Of a stretch of DNA of 64,000 bases, positions 45,838 to 55,302 are shown in pieces. The stretch is from CAVQCX01 sp963775335 (GTDB lineage Bacteria; Pseudomonadota; Gammaproteobacteria; Chromatiales; Chromatiaceae). The notes under the pieces are model-generated. The model searched no databases and had not been told where the DNA came from. It saw only the letters and a list, made by a program, of their open reading frames with translations. The position numbers and the translations under genes are program-made. Each line of letters starts with the position of its first letter. Positions within the stretch are counted from its first letter, which is position 1. The DNA lies in the NCBI GenBank assembly GCA_963775335.1, contig CAVZIJ010000003.1:1240001-1304000 (forward strand), written 5' to 3'.

Positions 45838-46962
45838 GTGCGCCTCTCGAACGTCTACCGGCTGGGGCTGAAGGAGCTCCGCAGCCTGCGCTACGACCCG
45901 GTGCTGATCTTTCTCATCGCCTATGCGTTCAGCATCGCCGTCTACAGCCCGGCCAAGTGGGTGCGCCTGGAGCTGGACAACGCCGCCGTCGGCATCGTGG
46001 ACGAGGATCACTCCCCGCTGTCGCGCCAGATCGGCGATGCGCTGCGCGAGCCGTACTTCCAGCCGCCGGCCAGGTTGCAGATCGACCAGATCGACCCGGC
46101 CATGGAGCGCGGCATCTACACCTTCGTGCTGGACATCCCGCCCGACTTCCAGGCCGATCTGCTGGCCGGGCGCAGACCCAGGATCCAGCTCAACGTGGAT
46201 GCCACCGCGATGACCCAGGCAGGCCTGGGCTCGGGATACATCGAGCGCATCCTGAGCGACGAGACCCGCACGTTTCTGACCCGTACGCGGGCCGAGCCCG
46301 AGCTGCCGGTAAGGCTGGTCACCCGCATCGCCTTCAATCCGAACGGCGAGTCGTCCTGGTTCCTGGGCCCCATGCAGATCATCAACCAGATCACCCTGCT
46401 GGCCATAGTGCTCACCGGCGCCGCGGTGATCCGCGAGCGCGAGCACGGCACCATCGAGCATCTGCTGGTCATGCCGCTGACCCCGGCCGAGATCATGCTG
46501 GCCAAGGTCTGGTCGAACGGGCTGGTGATTGTCGTTGCCTCGCTGCTGTCGCTGCTCCTGGTGGTGCACGGCGTGCTCGGGGTCCCGCTGCGAGGCTCCC
46601 TGACACTGTTCACGGTCGGCATGGCGCTCTATGTTTTCTCGCTCACGGCCATCGGCATCTTCCTGGCGACCGTTGCCCGCTCCATGCCGCAGTTCGGTCT
46701 GCTGTCCATCCCGGTGTTCCTCGTCATCTACATGCTCTCGGGGGCAAATACCCCCTTCGAGAGCATGCCCGAGCCGGTCCAGTGGGTGATGCGCTTCTCC
46801 CCCGCCACGCACTTCGTGGCCTTCGCCCAGGACGTGCTGTCTCGCGGGGCCGGCCTGCCGGTGGTCTGGCAAAGCCTGCTCGCAGTGACCGTCATCGGCG
46901 CGGTATTTTTCGCGGGCGCGCTCGCACGCTTCAGAAAGACCGTGAGCCTCACCAAAATCTGA
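45838..46962 (+). CDS. ABC-2 type permease, YhhJ-like
   Basis: Integral membrane protein of 374 residues with the ABC-2 layout. One helix near residue 25-40 is followed by a large periplasmic segment (VGIVDEDHSPLSRQIGDAL to about 170) and five C-terminal helices, including EREHGTIEHLLVMPLTPAEI and LSGANTPFESMPEPVQW. It begins with GTG 3 bases after the stop of the RbbA-type gene. It probably pairs with the permease half of that protein to complete the transporter. Confidence 0.88.
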   Translation: MRLSNVYRLGLKELRSLRYDPVLIFLIAYAFSIAVYSPAKWVRLELDNAAVGIVDEDHSPLSRQIGDALREPYFQPPARLQIDQIDPAMERGIYTFVLDIPPDFQADLLAGRRPRIQLNVDATAMTQAGLGSGYIERILSDETRTFLTRTRAEPELPVRLVTRIAFNPNGESSWFLGPMQIINQITLLAIVLTGAAVIREREHGTIEHLLVMPLTPAEIMLAKVWSNGLVIVVASLLSLLLVVHGVLGVPLRGSLTLFTVGMALYVFSLTAIGIFLATVARSMPQFGLLSIPVFLVIYMLSGANTPFESMPEPVQWVMRFSPATHFVAFAQDVLSRGAGLPVVWQSLLAVTVIGAVFFAGALARFRKTVSLTKI

Positions 46963-47199
46963 GGGGTCCTGGCCGGGCAGCGACCCGGACGGGCCTTGAG
47001 CGGGCGGTGAGGAGCCCCGTCTGCTCCGGGCTGTCCCCCCACAAGTCCCAGTCCCTTGTTGTCGGCTCCCTGTGGCGGTACCCTGCAGCCACGACCATCA
47101 CCGTCCATCGCGCCGGTGCGCACGCGGCCAAGGCCTCCGGCTGGCGACCTTGCGATGAGACGGTGGTTTCAAGTCTCATCAACCCCCCGGACAATCCCT

Positions 47200-48084
47200 A
47201 TGAGTCTCCTCGACTCGACCCAGCAGGTGTCCGAAGACCTGCCCAGACACCTGATCCTCACCGCCGGCGATGCCAAGGTCGGGGATTTCATTGCCGATCA
47301 TTGGCTGCGCTCCATCCAGTCCACCTGCGATCTCCACAACGTCGACGTCGCGGTGCTGGACTATGGGCTGTCAGAGCGTCAGCGATCGAAACTGGATGCC
47401 GCGGGAGCGATGCGTGTTCCCTGCAGAAAAGACGGGCACCCCGCCAATCTGCGGTTTCGAGATGCGGCAAAGCTGCTCACCGAGCGTCGCTACGGAAATG
47501 TGCTGATGACCGACGGGGGCGATCTGATCGTGCAGACCGACATCAGCCCCCTGCTGCGCCAGTCCCGGGACCGGATCGGCGCTTGCCGGGAGCCGGTGGT
47601 CTTCTCGTTCGTCGCCAAGCACTGGGCGGGTGGCAAACGGGCCGCCCCACACCTGCGCGCGCTGCAGCAACGCTTCACCGCCGAGCCAATGATCAATGTC
47701 GGCGTCCTGATCGGGCCGGCTCAGGCGTTTTCCGCCCTCTGGGACTGCCTCGCCCGCTTCGGGGATTCGCGGGGTCAATTCGGTACCGATCAGCTCTTGA
47801 TCGCGGAGTACCTCCTGGACAGGGGCTACGATGAGCTGGAGCCTCGTTACAACTTCATTCCCACTCACCGCCCGGACGGGATCAGGGTCTCGCGCGGACG
47901 CGTCTTCGACCGGCACGGCCTGATTCCGATCGTCCACAACGCCGGGACCATCAGCCTCGGCAGGGGCTTCGCGCGTTTCGGCGTCGGGCGCTTCCGCAAT
48001 ATGAAGAAACGGTTTCTCCTCGCCCTGGCCAAACGCTACCAACTCAGCTACGCCAAGCGGCACCAGCGACCCGCGGCGGACTGA
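47200..48084 (+). CDS. Glycosyltransferase-like protein, uncharacterised
   Basis: Predicted soluble protein of 294 residues resembling GT-A type glycosyltransferases of the GT8-like class. A central GNVLMTDGGDLIVQTDISPL segment has the position and spacing of a donor/metal-binding DxD region. MINVGVLIGP and GQFGTDQLLIAEYLLD with a later PIVHNAGT resemble the acceptor-side motifs. The start at 47200 (MSLLDSTQ) is favoured because upstream codons look non-coding; the ribosome-binding site is weak. The gene stands between the exporter operon and a convergent sugar-kinase gene. Substrate and true family membership are uncertain. Confidence 0.55.
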   Translation: MSLLDSTQQVSEDLPRHLILTAGDAKVGDFIADHWLRSIQSTCDLHNVDVAVLDYGLSERQRSKLDAAGAMRVPCRKDGHPANLRFRDAAKLLTERRYGNVLMTDGGDLIVQTDISPLLRQSRDRIGACREPVVFSFVAKHWAGGKRAAPHLRALQQRFTAEPMINVGVLIGPAQAFSALWDCLARFGDSRGQFGTDQLLIAEYLLDRGYDELEPRYNFIPTHRPDGIRVSRGRVFDRHGLIPIVHNAGTISLGRGFARFGVGRFRNMKKRFLLALAKRYQLSYAKRHQRPAAD

Positions 48085-48092
48085 CCGCCTCC

Positions 48093-48941
48093 TCACACCA
48101 CGGTATTGCCCAGGCTCGGGAATCCGATGGGCGGAACCGTACCCTCGAAGGTGACCGAGGCCGCGCCCCAGGCCACGGCAGTCGCAAGCGCATGCTCCAT
48201 GGCCTGCCCCCGGGCCAGGGCGTGCACCAGGCCGGCGGCGAAGGCGTCGCCCGCCCCGGTGGTATCCACGGCCTCCACTTTCGGGGCGCGCACCTCAATC
48301 GTCCGATCCACCGCGCAGGCGCAGGCCCCGGCCGCGCCCCGAGTAACGACCACCCACTCCAGGGGCTCGCCTGCGACCTCCAATGCGGCCGCATAGGGAT
48401 CGGATAGGAAATCCGCATCCAGGTCCGAGGCCGAGCCCAGGAGCACCTGGGCCGGCCGGAAATCGGGCACCAGGGGCGGTATGTGCGCGACCACCAGGCC
48501 GCGACGGACTCGCTCCCGCAGCACTTCTGTCAGGGCGGGGTCGGCCGAGCGTACGTAGCAGCAGGCCGCTGGCCGGATCGCCAGGTCGCCCGGCAATGGC
48601 ACTCGCGCCCTCGCCAGGTTGACCACCGTCCGTTCCCCGTCGGACTCCAACAGGATCACCGAGCGCGTGGTCTCGGAGCCCTGTCGATCAATGGCGCTCA
48701 CGTCGACGCCCAGGTCCGAGAGCACCGCAATCAGCCGCGCCCCTTCGTCGTCCATCCCCAGGGCGCTGATCACGGTGGCCCGGTCACCGGCGCGCGCAAG
48801 GGCCATGGCCGTATTGGCGGCGCCGCCACCGACACGCCGCCCGAGCCATCGTGCGCCGTTATGGCTCCCCCGCTGCAGGGGGCTGTCGAGCAGCGCCACC
48901 TCGTCCCAGGCCACCGAGCCCACAACCAGGATATCTGTCAT
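48093..48941 (-). CDS. PfkB-family carbohydrate kinase
   Basis: Ribokinase-like sugar kinase of 282 residues. The N-terminal glycine motif VGGGAANTAMALARAG and the C-terminal signature VDTTGAGDAFAAGLVHALARG (Asp as catalytic base) are both intact, with WVVVTRGAAGA upstream of the latter. The start at 48941 (MTDILVVGSVAWDEV) fits family members. It would phosphorylate a sugar or nucleoside with ATP; the substrate cannot be assigned. It converges on the glycosyltransferase-like gene (8 bases between stops) and is divergent from the phospholipase-like gene with about 130 bases between. Confidence 0.88.
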   Translation of the reverse strand: MTDILVVGSVAWDEVALLDSPLQRGSHNGARWLGRRVGGGAANTAMALARAGDRATVISALGMDDEGARLIAVLSDLGVDVSAIDRQGSETTRSVILLESDGERTVVNLARARVPLPGDLAIRPAACCYVRSADPALTEVLRERVRRGLVVAHIPPLVPDFRPAQVLLGSASDLDADFLSDPYAAALEVAGEPLEWVVVTRGAAGACACAVDRTIEVRAPKVEAVDTTGAGDAFAAGLVHALARGQAMEHALATAVAWGAASVTFEGTVPPIGFPSLGNTVV

Positions 48942-49069
48942 TGTTCTTGAGCCTCCTGCCCGGGGGCAAAGTCGATGCAGCCGGATTGACGGTGGCGACG
49001 CCGGCGGCGAACAATGGCCGTGGGGCAGAGGGATGGTCCTCGCGCCGTCCGTCCTGGAGCCGACGCCCA

Positions 49070-49474
49070 ATGATACCGAACCATCGGCCTCGCGCCTGCC
49101 TGCTGCTGCTATGGTTTTTCGCCACCAGCCCGGCGCCGGCCGACCCTCTGGAATGCATGCCTATCTATGGCAACTGGTGCGGTATCGGACATCCGCGCCC
49201 CGGCACCTTTCCACCGCCCATCGACGCCTTCGACAACGCCTGCAAACGCCACGACCTGTGCATCGCCGGCCCCGGCCGCGAGCGCGACTGCGACCTGCAG
49301 TTCGTCGCCGAGCTGCACGGCCTTGCGCGCCGTCTCGGATCCCTGCCGCGCCCGTTGCAGTGGGCCGAGTACGTCATCCGCGTGAAGGCCGGAGGATCGC
49401 TCGACAACATGCCCACGCCGACACCCGAGGATACGGTCGGCCTGGTCGCAAGCCTGCTCGGCCCCTGCCCCTGA
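49070..49474 (+). CDS. Secreted phospholipase A2-like protein
   Basis: Small exported protein of 134 residues. The signal peptide ACLLLLWFFATSPAPA ends near residue 24. The mature part has YGNWCGIGHP at 33-42, resembling the calcium-loop region of phospholipases A2, then FDNACKRHDLC at 54-64. There His61 and Asp62 match the catalytic His-Asp pair and the flanking cysteines match those of the family. A second pair ERDCDLQF follows at 71-78. Six cysteines in the mature protein would allow three disulfides. A GGAG site precedes the ATG. It probably hydrolyses phospholipids outside the cytoplasm, but this is inferred from motif order only. Confidence 0.75.
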   Translation: MIPNHRPRACLLLLWFFATSPAPADPLECMPIYGNWCGIGHPRPGTFPPPIDAFDNACKRHDLCIAGPGRERDCDLQFVAELHGLARRLGSLPRPLQWAEYVIRVKAGGSLDNMPTPTPEDTVGLVASLLGPCP

Positions 49475-49776
49475 GCCGCTGACAAGGGGCCCGCTACGAC
49501 CCAAGCCGCCCGCGCCGAAGGGGCTCTTGCCAGCCCTGTCTGCTTCAGCCAAGGTTTCCTGCGGCGCCCCGAGCCGCCCCTCGGCCCCTGGATGGACCCG
49601 GGCTACGGATCGCTGGCTGCGCCCCACCCCGCGCGGCCCCGCTGGCACATCACCGGGCGCTGGTACTGACCCGAGCGTCGGGCTAGCCCGAGAGACCAGC
49701 CTGAGCCGCGAACCGGGACAGGGGCTGCTATCATGCAGCCCCGACCCTGTCCCTTGCCGCACTCGAGAGCCCGCCG
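49475..49776. other. Intergenic region before dapE
   Basis: About 300 bases with no supported gene. The right half holds the strong dyad listed at 49715-49753. Confidence 0.5.
49715..49753 (+). promoter_or_regulatory. Nested dyad with extended -10-like loop upstream of dapE
   Basis: Inner 8-bp arms GGGGCTGC/GCAGCCCC enclose TATCAT. Outer GGGACAG/CTGTCCC arms extend the pairing across a short bulge. TGcTATCAT at 49726-49734 resembles an extended -10; no clear -35 was seen. It lies 24 bases before the dapE start. Confidence 0.45.
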
Positions 49777-50907
49777 ATGTCCGCCACCCTCGACCTGGCC
49801 GAAGAGCTGATCCGCAGACCCTCGGTGACACCGCTGGACGCCGGCTGCCAGGCGCTGATGATCGCGCGCCTCGAAGTGATCGGCTTTCGCATCGAGCGGA
49901 TGCGCTTTGGCGAGGTGGATAATTTCTGGGCCCGCCGCGGCGACGCCGGCCCGCTGTTCGCCTTTGCGGGACACACCGATGTGGTGCCTTCCGGCCCCCT
50001 GGATGCCTGGTCAGGCGATCCGTTCGAGCCGAGCGTGCGCGAGGGGATGCTCTATGGCCGGGGCGCCGCAGACATGAAGGGGTCGCTGGCCGCGATGGTG
50101 ACGGCGACCGAGGCGTTCGTGCGGGATCACCCCGACCACCGCGGGTCGATCGGTTTCCTGATCACCAGCGACGAGGAAGGCCCGGCCCATGACGGCACGG
50201 TGCGGGTCGTGGAGGCCCTGGAGGCCCGGGGCGAGAAGATGGACTGGTGCCTGGTCGGGGAGCCTTCCAGCCGCGAGCACCTGGGCGACTGCATCAAGAA
50301 CGGCCGGCGTGGATCGATCAACGGGTTCTTGACGGTCCGTGGCAAGCAGGGCCATGTGGCCTATCCGCATCTCGCCAAGAATCCCCTGCACGCGTTCGCC
50401 CCGGTCCTGGCCTCGCTCTGCGCCGAGCACTGGGACGACGGCAACGAGCTCTTCCCGCCGACCAGTTTTCAGGTCGCCAATCTGAACGTGGGGACCGGGG
50501 CGGAGAACGTCATTCCCGGGCGCCTGGACGTCCAGTTCAACTTCCGATTCTCCAACGAGCTGACGGAGCAGACCATCAAGGAACGGGTCAAGGCGCTGGT
50601 GGACCTTGGCGATTTCGATTACGACCTGCGCTGGCGGCTTTCCGGACAGCCCTTCCTGACCCCCGTCGGCGAGCTGGTGGAAGCCGCGCGCGCTGCCGTC
50701 CGCGAGATCATGGGCCTGGAGCCCGAGCTGTCGACCTCCGGCGGCACCTCCGATGGGCGGTTCATCGCCCCGACGGGCGCTCAGGTGCTGGAGCTCGGCC
50801 CGCTCAACGCCACCATCCATCAGGTGGACGAGTGCGTGGCGGTCGAGGACCTGGAGCGGCTCTCGCGGATGTATCGGCTGGTCCTGGAACGGCTGCTGGC
50901 ACCATGA
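49777..50907 (+). CDS. dapE: Succinyl-diaminopimelate desuccinylase
   Basis: Zinc aminohydrolase of 376 residues in lysine and meso-diaminopimelate synthesis. Family motifs are in order: FAGHTDVVPSGPLDAWSGDPF (first metal His and Asp), YGRGAADMKGSLAAM, FLITSDEEGPAHDGT (catalytic Glu and metal Glu), WCLVGEPSS, VRGKQGHVAYPHLAKNPLHA and the final GPLNATIHQVDECV with the metal His. The length is exactly that of typical DapE, and the start MSATLDLAEELIRRPSVTP is standard. It is transcribed alone; the next gene is convergent. Confidence 0.95.
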   Translation: MSATLDLAEELIRRPSVTPLDAGCQALMIARLEVIGFRIERMRFGEVDNFWARRGDAGPLFAFAGHTDVVPSGPLDAWSGDPFEPSVREGMLYGRGAADMKGSLAAMVTATEAFVRDHPDHRGSIGFLITSDEEGPAHDGTVRVVEALEARGEKMDWCLVGEPSSREHLGDCIKNGRRGSINGFLTVRGKQGHVAYPHLAKNPLHAFAPVLASLCAEHWDDGNELFPPTSFQVANLNVGTGAENVIPGRLDVQFNFRFSNELTEQTIKERVKALVDLGDFDYDLRWRLSGQPFLTPVGELVEAARAAVREIMGLEPELSTSGGTSDGRFIAPTGAQVLELGPLNATIHQVDECVAVEDLERLSRMYRLVLERLLAP

Positions 50908-50929
50908 GCGCACCCTGGGGACCGGCTTT

Positions 50930-53900
50930 TCAGTGCCGTGCCAGCTCGGGGTGCTCCTGCCGCGCCCGCTGCAAGGTGTCCGAGGCCTCGGCGTAGCGGA
51001 AATCCGCGATCTGCTGCGCCAGTTGCTCACCCAGGGGGCCAAGCGCGGTCTTGAACAATATTGCATGGGCCCGGATGAGCTGGTTGGCCCGAAAGTCGCC
51101 GGCCTCGAGTAGGGGCTCCAATGCGCCCATCACCCGGCGCACCACCCCCCAGTCCACGATACCCTCCACGGCGGCCGCCGCCGGCAGCGCCGGGAGGAGC
51201 GCGGTCCTCAACTGTTGCAGCTCGGTGTCCAGGAAGCCGGCCAGCCGATCGATCTCGGTAACCTCACGACCCTCCTTTATCGCCGCCTCCAGCTCGCCGG
51301 CCAGGCGCTGTACGCGCGTCGCGCCCATGTTGCCCGAGCTGCCCTTCAGCGTATGGGCCAGGCGCCGTGCCTCGTCGCGCTCGCCCCGGGACAGGCACTC
51401 CCGCAATCGGGCCATGTCGCCGCCATGCTCGGACGCATAGAGGCGCAGCAGGCGCAGGTAGGCGGCCACGCGGCCGTTCAGCACCTTGAGGCCCTGCCTG
51501 GTGTCCAGCCCGGGAATGGCTGCGAGTGCGGCGGGAAGCACCTCCGCCTGGGCGTCGGCCGGTGCGGGTAGCGGCACCGATTGGGGCAGCCAACGCAGCA
51601 GCGTGGCGTACATTTGTTCGGGATCGACCGGCTTGGCGACGAAGTCGTTCATGCCGGCGGCGCGGCAGCGCTCGCGATCCTCGTCGAAGGCGTTGGCGGT
51701 CATCGCCAGTATGGGGAGGGTCGCGCAGCCGGGCAGCGCGCGAATGGCCCGGGTCGCCTCCAGGCCGTCCATGCCCGGCATCTGGATGTCCATGAGGATC
51801 AGGTCGTAATCGCCGCTACTGGCCTTGTGCACGGCCTCAATCCCGTCGTTGGCGACCTCTACCGCCAGTCCGATCCCCGTCAGCAGCTCCACCGCCACCT
51901 CCTGATTGATCCTGTTGTCCTCTGCCAGCAGGACGCGGGCGCCGGGCCGCAAGGTCGGCCGGCTCGGCTCAGCCGGAGCGGGCGCGTCCACCAACTGGTC
52001 GCGGCCGAGACGGCTTCTGCCGAGGCGGGCGGTGAGCCAGAAGGTGCTGCCCTGGCCGGGCACGCTCCTCGCCCCCGCATCGCCGTCCATGAGGCGCGCC
52101 AGGCGCCGGGTGATGGCCAAGCCCAGGCCGGTGCCGCCATGACGGCGCGCGGTCGTGGCATCGACCTGCTCGAAGGGCGCGAACAGGCCCGCCAGCTTCT
52201 CGGGCGTGATGCCGATGCCGGTGTCCGACACCTCGAAGCGTACCAGCAGGTCGCCGGCCGTTTCCTCCACCACGCTTACCCGGACGGAAATCCTGCCTTG
52301 GGCGGTGAATTTGACCGCATTGGAGAGATAGTTGAGCAGGGCCTGGGCCAGCCGGGTCGAATCGCCCACCAGCACCGGCGGCAGATCGTCCCTATCGACA
52401 GAAATTTCCAGACCTTTGTCACGTACGCTGGGACCGATCATGGAGACGACGTTGTCCAGCACCCGATCGATCGCGAAGTCGGCGACAGTCAACTTCAGCT
52501 TGCCGGCCTCGATCTTGGAGAAGTCGAGGATGTCGTTGATGACCGCCAGCAGATGCCGGGAGGCATCGACGATCTTATCCAGCTTGAGCGTTTGCGCGGG
52601 ATCCGCCGAGCCCTGCCGCAACAGGTAGGTGAGGCCGACGATGGCGTTCAAGGGCGTGCGTATCTCGTGACTCATGTTGGCCACGAAGGCGCTCTTGGCT
52701 GCGTTCGCCGCCTCGGCTATGGCCCTGGCCTGCTCCAGCTCGTGGGTGCGGGTCTCCACCAGCGCCTCCAGATGACCGCGGTACTGATCAAGCTCGGCGG
52801 CGGTGCGTTTGCTCTCGGTGATGTCGATACCCACGCCGATGACATTCTCCCCGAGCTGGGTCTCGATCCGGGTCCCCGTCAGAAGGTAGTTGCGGATGCC
52901 ATTCGTCATGCTCAGGCGCGCTTCCAGCGACGCCGAGCCGGTTTCGATGACCTGCTCGATTTTCTGTGCAACAAGGGGCTTATCCTCGTCATGGACAAAT
53001 GCCAGGGCACTGGCCCCCAACAGCTCTTCCGATGGGTCTCCGAGCAATTCCTCCAGCCTTGCGTTCCATCGCATCAGCCGGCCCTGACGGTCGAGGAGAA
53101 AGAAGAGATCCGGCAGGCTTTGTATCAAGGTGTTGGAGAACGTCTGCTCGCCCTGAATGGCCTGCTCGGCATGCTTGCGCTGGGTGACGTCGGAATAGAC
53201 TACGACCAGCTCTCCGGAAGGCAGTCGATAGACGTAGTTGTCGCCCCAGTGGGTGATGCGCTCGTCCTGGTATAACCGCTCGGGGAGCCGTTCCGGCGTG
53301 CCGCTGCGATACACCCGCTGCATGGCATCCAGCAGGCCCATGGCCGCCACGCCCGGAAAAGCCTCGGTGAGTCGCCGCCCGACGAGCTGATCGCGCACTG
53401 CCCGGCTGATGTGCTCGCCGGCCTTGTTGATCTCCAGAAAGACGAAGTCCGTGCCCTCGTCCACGGCCTCATAGACCGCGAGGCCGTCGTTCATGTTCTC
53501 CACCAGAGCGCGGTAACGCGTCTCGCCGGCACGTAAGGCCTCCAGGCTGCGCCGGTGCTGGCCGATGTGCCACAAGGCATTGGCGACCAGCTGCAGCGAG
53601 TCCACGTCCAGCTCGGTGTAGGGCTCGGCCTTGTTCCCTATGCCGACGAGCATCACCACCTTGCCGGCCTCGATCACCGGTATTGAGATCAGTCGCCTGA
53701 GATCGGCGTGTCCTGCGGGCAGACCCTGCTTGTACGGCAGGGCCGGGTAGTCGTTGATCACCACGGGCGCCCGTTGGCGCAGGGCGTCGGCCCAGACGCC
53801 GGCCTGGCTCACCGGATAGTGCTTGTCGTAGGCCGCCGTGCAGTATCCGTCCAGGGTGCGGCGCGACCAGGTCACCAGCTCGATGCCCTCCTGATCCTCA

Positions 53901-55291
53901 TTGATGAAATGCGCGAAGGCGATCTCGCTGCCCGTGAGCCGCTCGGCCAGATCCAGGCCGTATTGGAGAAACGCGACCTCCTGCTGGCGCTCGGCGGCCC
54001 GCGGGAGCTCCAACATGGCGTGTGCCCGCTCCGACTGGAGACGCTCCACGGCCTCGGTCCGCCTGCGCTCCGTGATATCGCGCACGATGCTCACCAGGTA
54101 GGGGCGATCGATCGCGATCAGCGTCGTGCTGACCTCCACCGGGAAGGTCGAGCCATCCTTGCGCCGGTGGACGCTTTCGAAGCGCGCGTTTCCGGATGGC
54201 CCAATCCGTGCTTCGACGGTTGCGATCACATCGCCGTCGAGCACCGGATCAATGTCGGGCACGCATAGGGTCAGCAGCTCTTCACGGCTGTAGCCCAGAG
54301 AGCGGCACCCGGTCTCGTTGACGTCCAGGAACCGCATGGTGGCTGGGTCTATGACCTCGATGGCGTCGCTGGAATGGTCGAGCAGGGTGCGAAAGAGCTT
54401 CAGGCGTTGCTCGGTTTGCCTGCGCTCCGTGACATCGCGCAGCGTGGCCGACGCGCCGACGGTTCGGCCCGCGGCATCAACGATGGGAGACGCGGTGACG
54501 GACACGTCGATCGGCGTGCCGTCCTTGCGCAGCCGCACGGTCTCCACGTGCCCTGTGCGCTCGCCGCGCCGGATGGTCTCGAGCTTGTGCAAGAACTCAT
54601 CGGCGTGGTCGGGCGGGACCGTGAGCTGCAGGAGAGAGCGACCGATGGCCTCCCCGGCGGTGTAGCCGAACAGACGCTCCGCCGCCGCATTCCAGCTTTG
54701 CACCCGGCCATCGAGGTCGGTGGACATGATGGCATCGTCCGAGGACTCGACGATGCGTACCAGCCGCGATCGGGCCTCCGCAGCGGCGGCCACATCGGAC
54801 AGGTCGGTGATCACGACGGCGATGCCCTTGCCTTGGTCTTCCGGTAAGGCGTACATGGAGAGCAAGGCGCGTGTCGGCGTCCCGTCGGTCGCCAGCAGCG
54901 TCAGCTCGACCCGTGTCGCCCTCTGCCAGGCCAGGTCGAGCATCCGGGCGAGCTTGTCCCGATCGGGCACGGCGACCATGCTGTGGAACGGCAGGCCGAT
55001 GAGTCCCTCATGGGGCGCCTTGACCATCTCGGCGAAACGGGCGTTGCAGTAGAGGATGCTGGCGTCCTCCGCCAACATCACCGCGCCCTCACTCATGGCC
55101 TCGACCATCACGCGGTAGGGCTCGAGCGCGCCGTTCAGGGTATAGATCTGCTCTCCATCCGGTCCGGACAGGACCAGGGCATCCACCTCGCCACTGCGGA
55201 TGGCACGCAGCGTCTCCTCGAGCTCCTCCAGTCGGGCACGGAGCTGCTGATTTTCCTCAACCAGCGCCATTGGGGTCTTGGCATCGGACAT
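50930..55291 (-). CDS. Cytoplasmic hybrid histidine kinase (PAS/GAF/HisKA/REC/HPt)
   Basis: Sensor kinase of 1453 residues without a membrane segment. Domains in order: PAS (about 60-165), PAS (172-292), PAS (297-412), GAF (435-580), PAS (590-705), PAS (715-828), a coiled linker, HisKA with MSHEIRTPLN (His875), and HATPase_c with the N box around NYLSNAVKFT and G boxes DTGIGI and GGTGLGLAI. Next come a receiver with Asp1168 in LILMDIQMPGMDG, and an HPt domain with His1313 in LAHTLKGSSGNMG. All phosphorelay residues are present. The gene begins 11 bases after the end of kaiB1, in one operon with kaiB and kaiC. It is the probable input or output kinase of the Kai module. The final phosphoacceptor regulator is not in the window. 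Confidence 0.92.
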   Translation of the reverse strand: MSDAKTPMALVEENQQLRARLEELEETLRAIRSGEVDALVLSGPDGEQIYTLNGALEPYRVMVEAMSEGAVMLAEDASILYCNARFAEMVKAPHEGLIGLPFHSMVAVPDRDKLARMLDLAWQRATRVELTLLATDGTPTRALLSMYALPEDQGKGIAVVITDLSDVAAAAEARSRLVRIVESSDDAIMSTDLDGRVQSWNAAAERLFGYTAGEAIGRSLLQLTVPPDHADEFLHKLETIRRGERTGHVETVRLRKDGTPIDVSVTASPIVDAAGRTVGASATLRDVTERRQTEQRLKLFRTLLDHSSDAIEVIDPATMRFLDVNETGCRSLGYSREELLTLCVPDIDPVLDGDVIATVEARIGPSGNARFESVHRRKDGSTFPVEVSTTLIAIDRPYLVSIVRDITERRRTEAVERLQSERAHAMLELPRAAERQQEVAFLQYGLDLAERLTGSEIAFAHFINEDQEGIELVTWSRRTLDGYCTAAYDKHYPVSQAGVWADALRQRAPVVINDYPALPYKQGLPAGHADLRRLISIPVIEAGKVVMLVGIGNKAEPYTELDVDSLQLVANALWHIGQHRRSLEALRAGETRYRALVENMNDGLAVYEAVDEGTDFVFLEINKAGEHISRAVRDQLVGRRLTEAFPGVAAMGLLDAMQRVYRSGTPERLPERLYQDERITHWGDNYVYRLPSGELVVVYSDVTQRKHAEQAIQGEQTFSNTLIQSLPDLFFLLDRQGRLMRWNARLEELLGDPSEELLGASALAFVHDEDKPLVAQKIEQVIETGSASLEARLSMTNGIRNYLLTGTRIETQLGENVIGVGIDITESKRTAAELDQYRGHLEALVETRTHELEQARAIAEAANAAKSAFVANMSHEIRTPLNAIVGLTYLLRQGSADPAQTLKLDKIVDASRHLLAVINDILDFSKIEAGKLKLTVADFAIDRVLDNVVSMIGPSVRDKGLEISVDRDDLPPVLVGDSTRLAQALLNYLSNAVKFTAQGRISVRVSVVEETAGDLLVRFEVSDTGIGITPEKLAGLFAPFEQVDATTARRHGGTGLGLAITRRLARLMDGDAGARSVPGQGSTFWLTARLGRSRLGRDQLVDAPAPAEPSRPTLRPGARVLLAEDNRINQEVAVELLTGIGLAVEVANDGIEAVHKASSGDYDLILMDIQMPGMDGLEATRAIRALPGCATLPILAMTANAFDEDRERCRAAGMNDFVAKPVDPEQMYATLLRWLPQSVPLPAPADAQAEVLPAALAAIPGLDTRQGLKVLNGRVAAYLRLLRLYASEHGGDMARLRECLSRGERDEARRLAHTLKGSSGNMGATRVQRLAGELEAAIKEGREVTEIDRLAGFLDTELQQLRTALLPALPAAAAVEGIVDWGVVRRVMGALEPLLEAGDFRANQLIRAHAILFKTALGPLGEQLAQQIADFRYAEASDTLQRARQEHPELARH

Positions 55292-55302
55292 GGCGGGTCC
55301 AG

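Noticed and set aside
44443..46872. 809-codon minus-strand open frame
   Set aside because: It is antisense to the RbbA-type and YhhJ-like genes; the translation is His/Gln/Arg-rich without domains, as expected for the shadow of a GC-rich gene.
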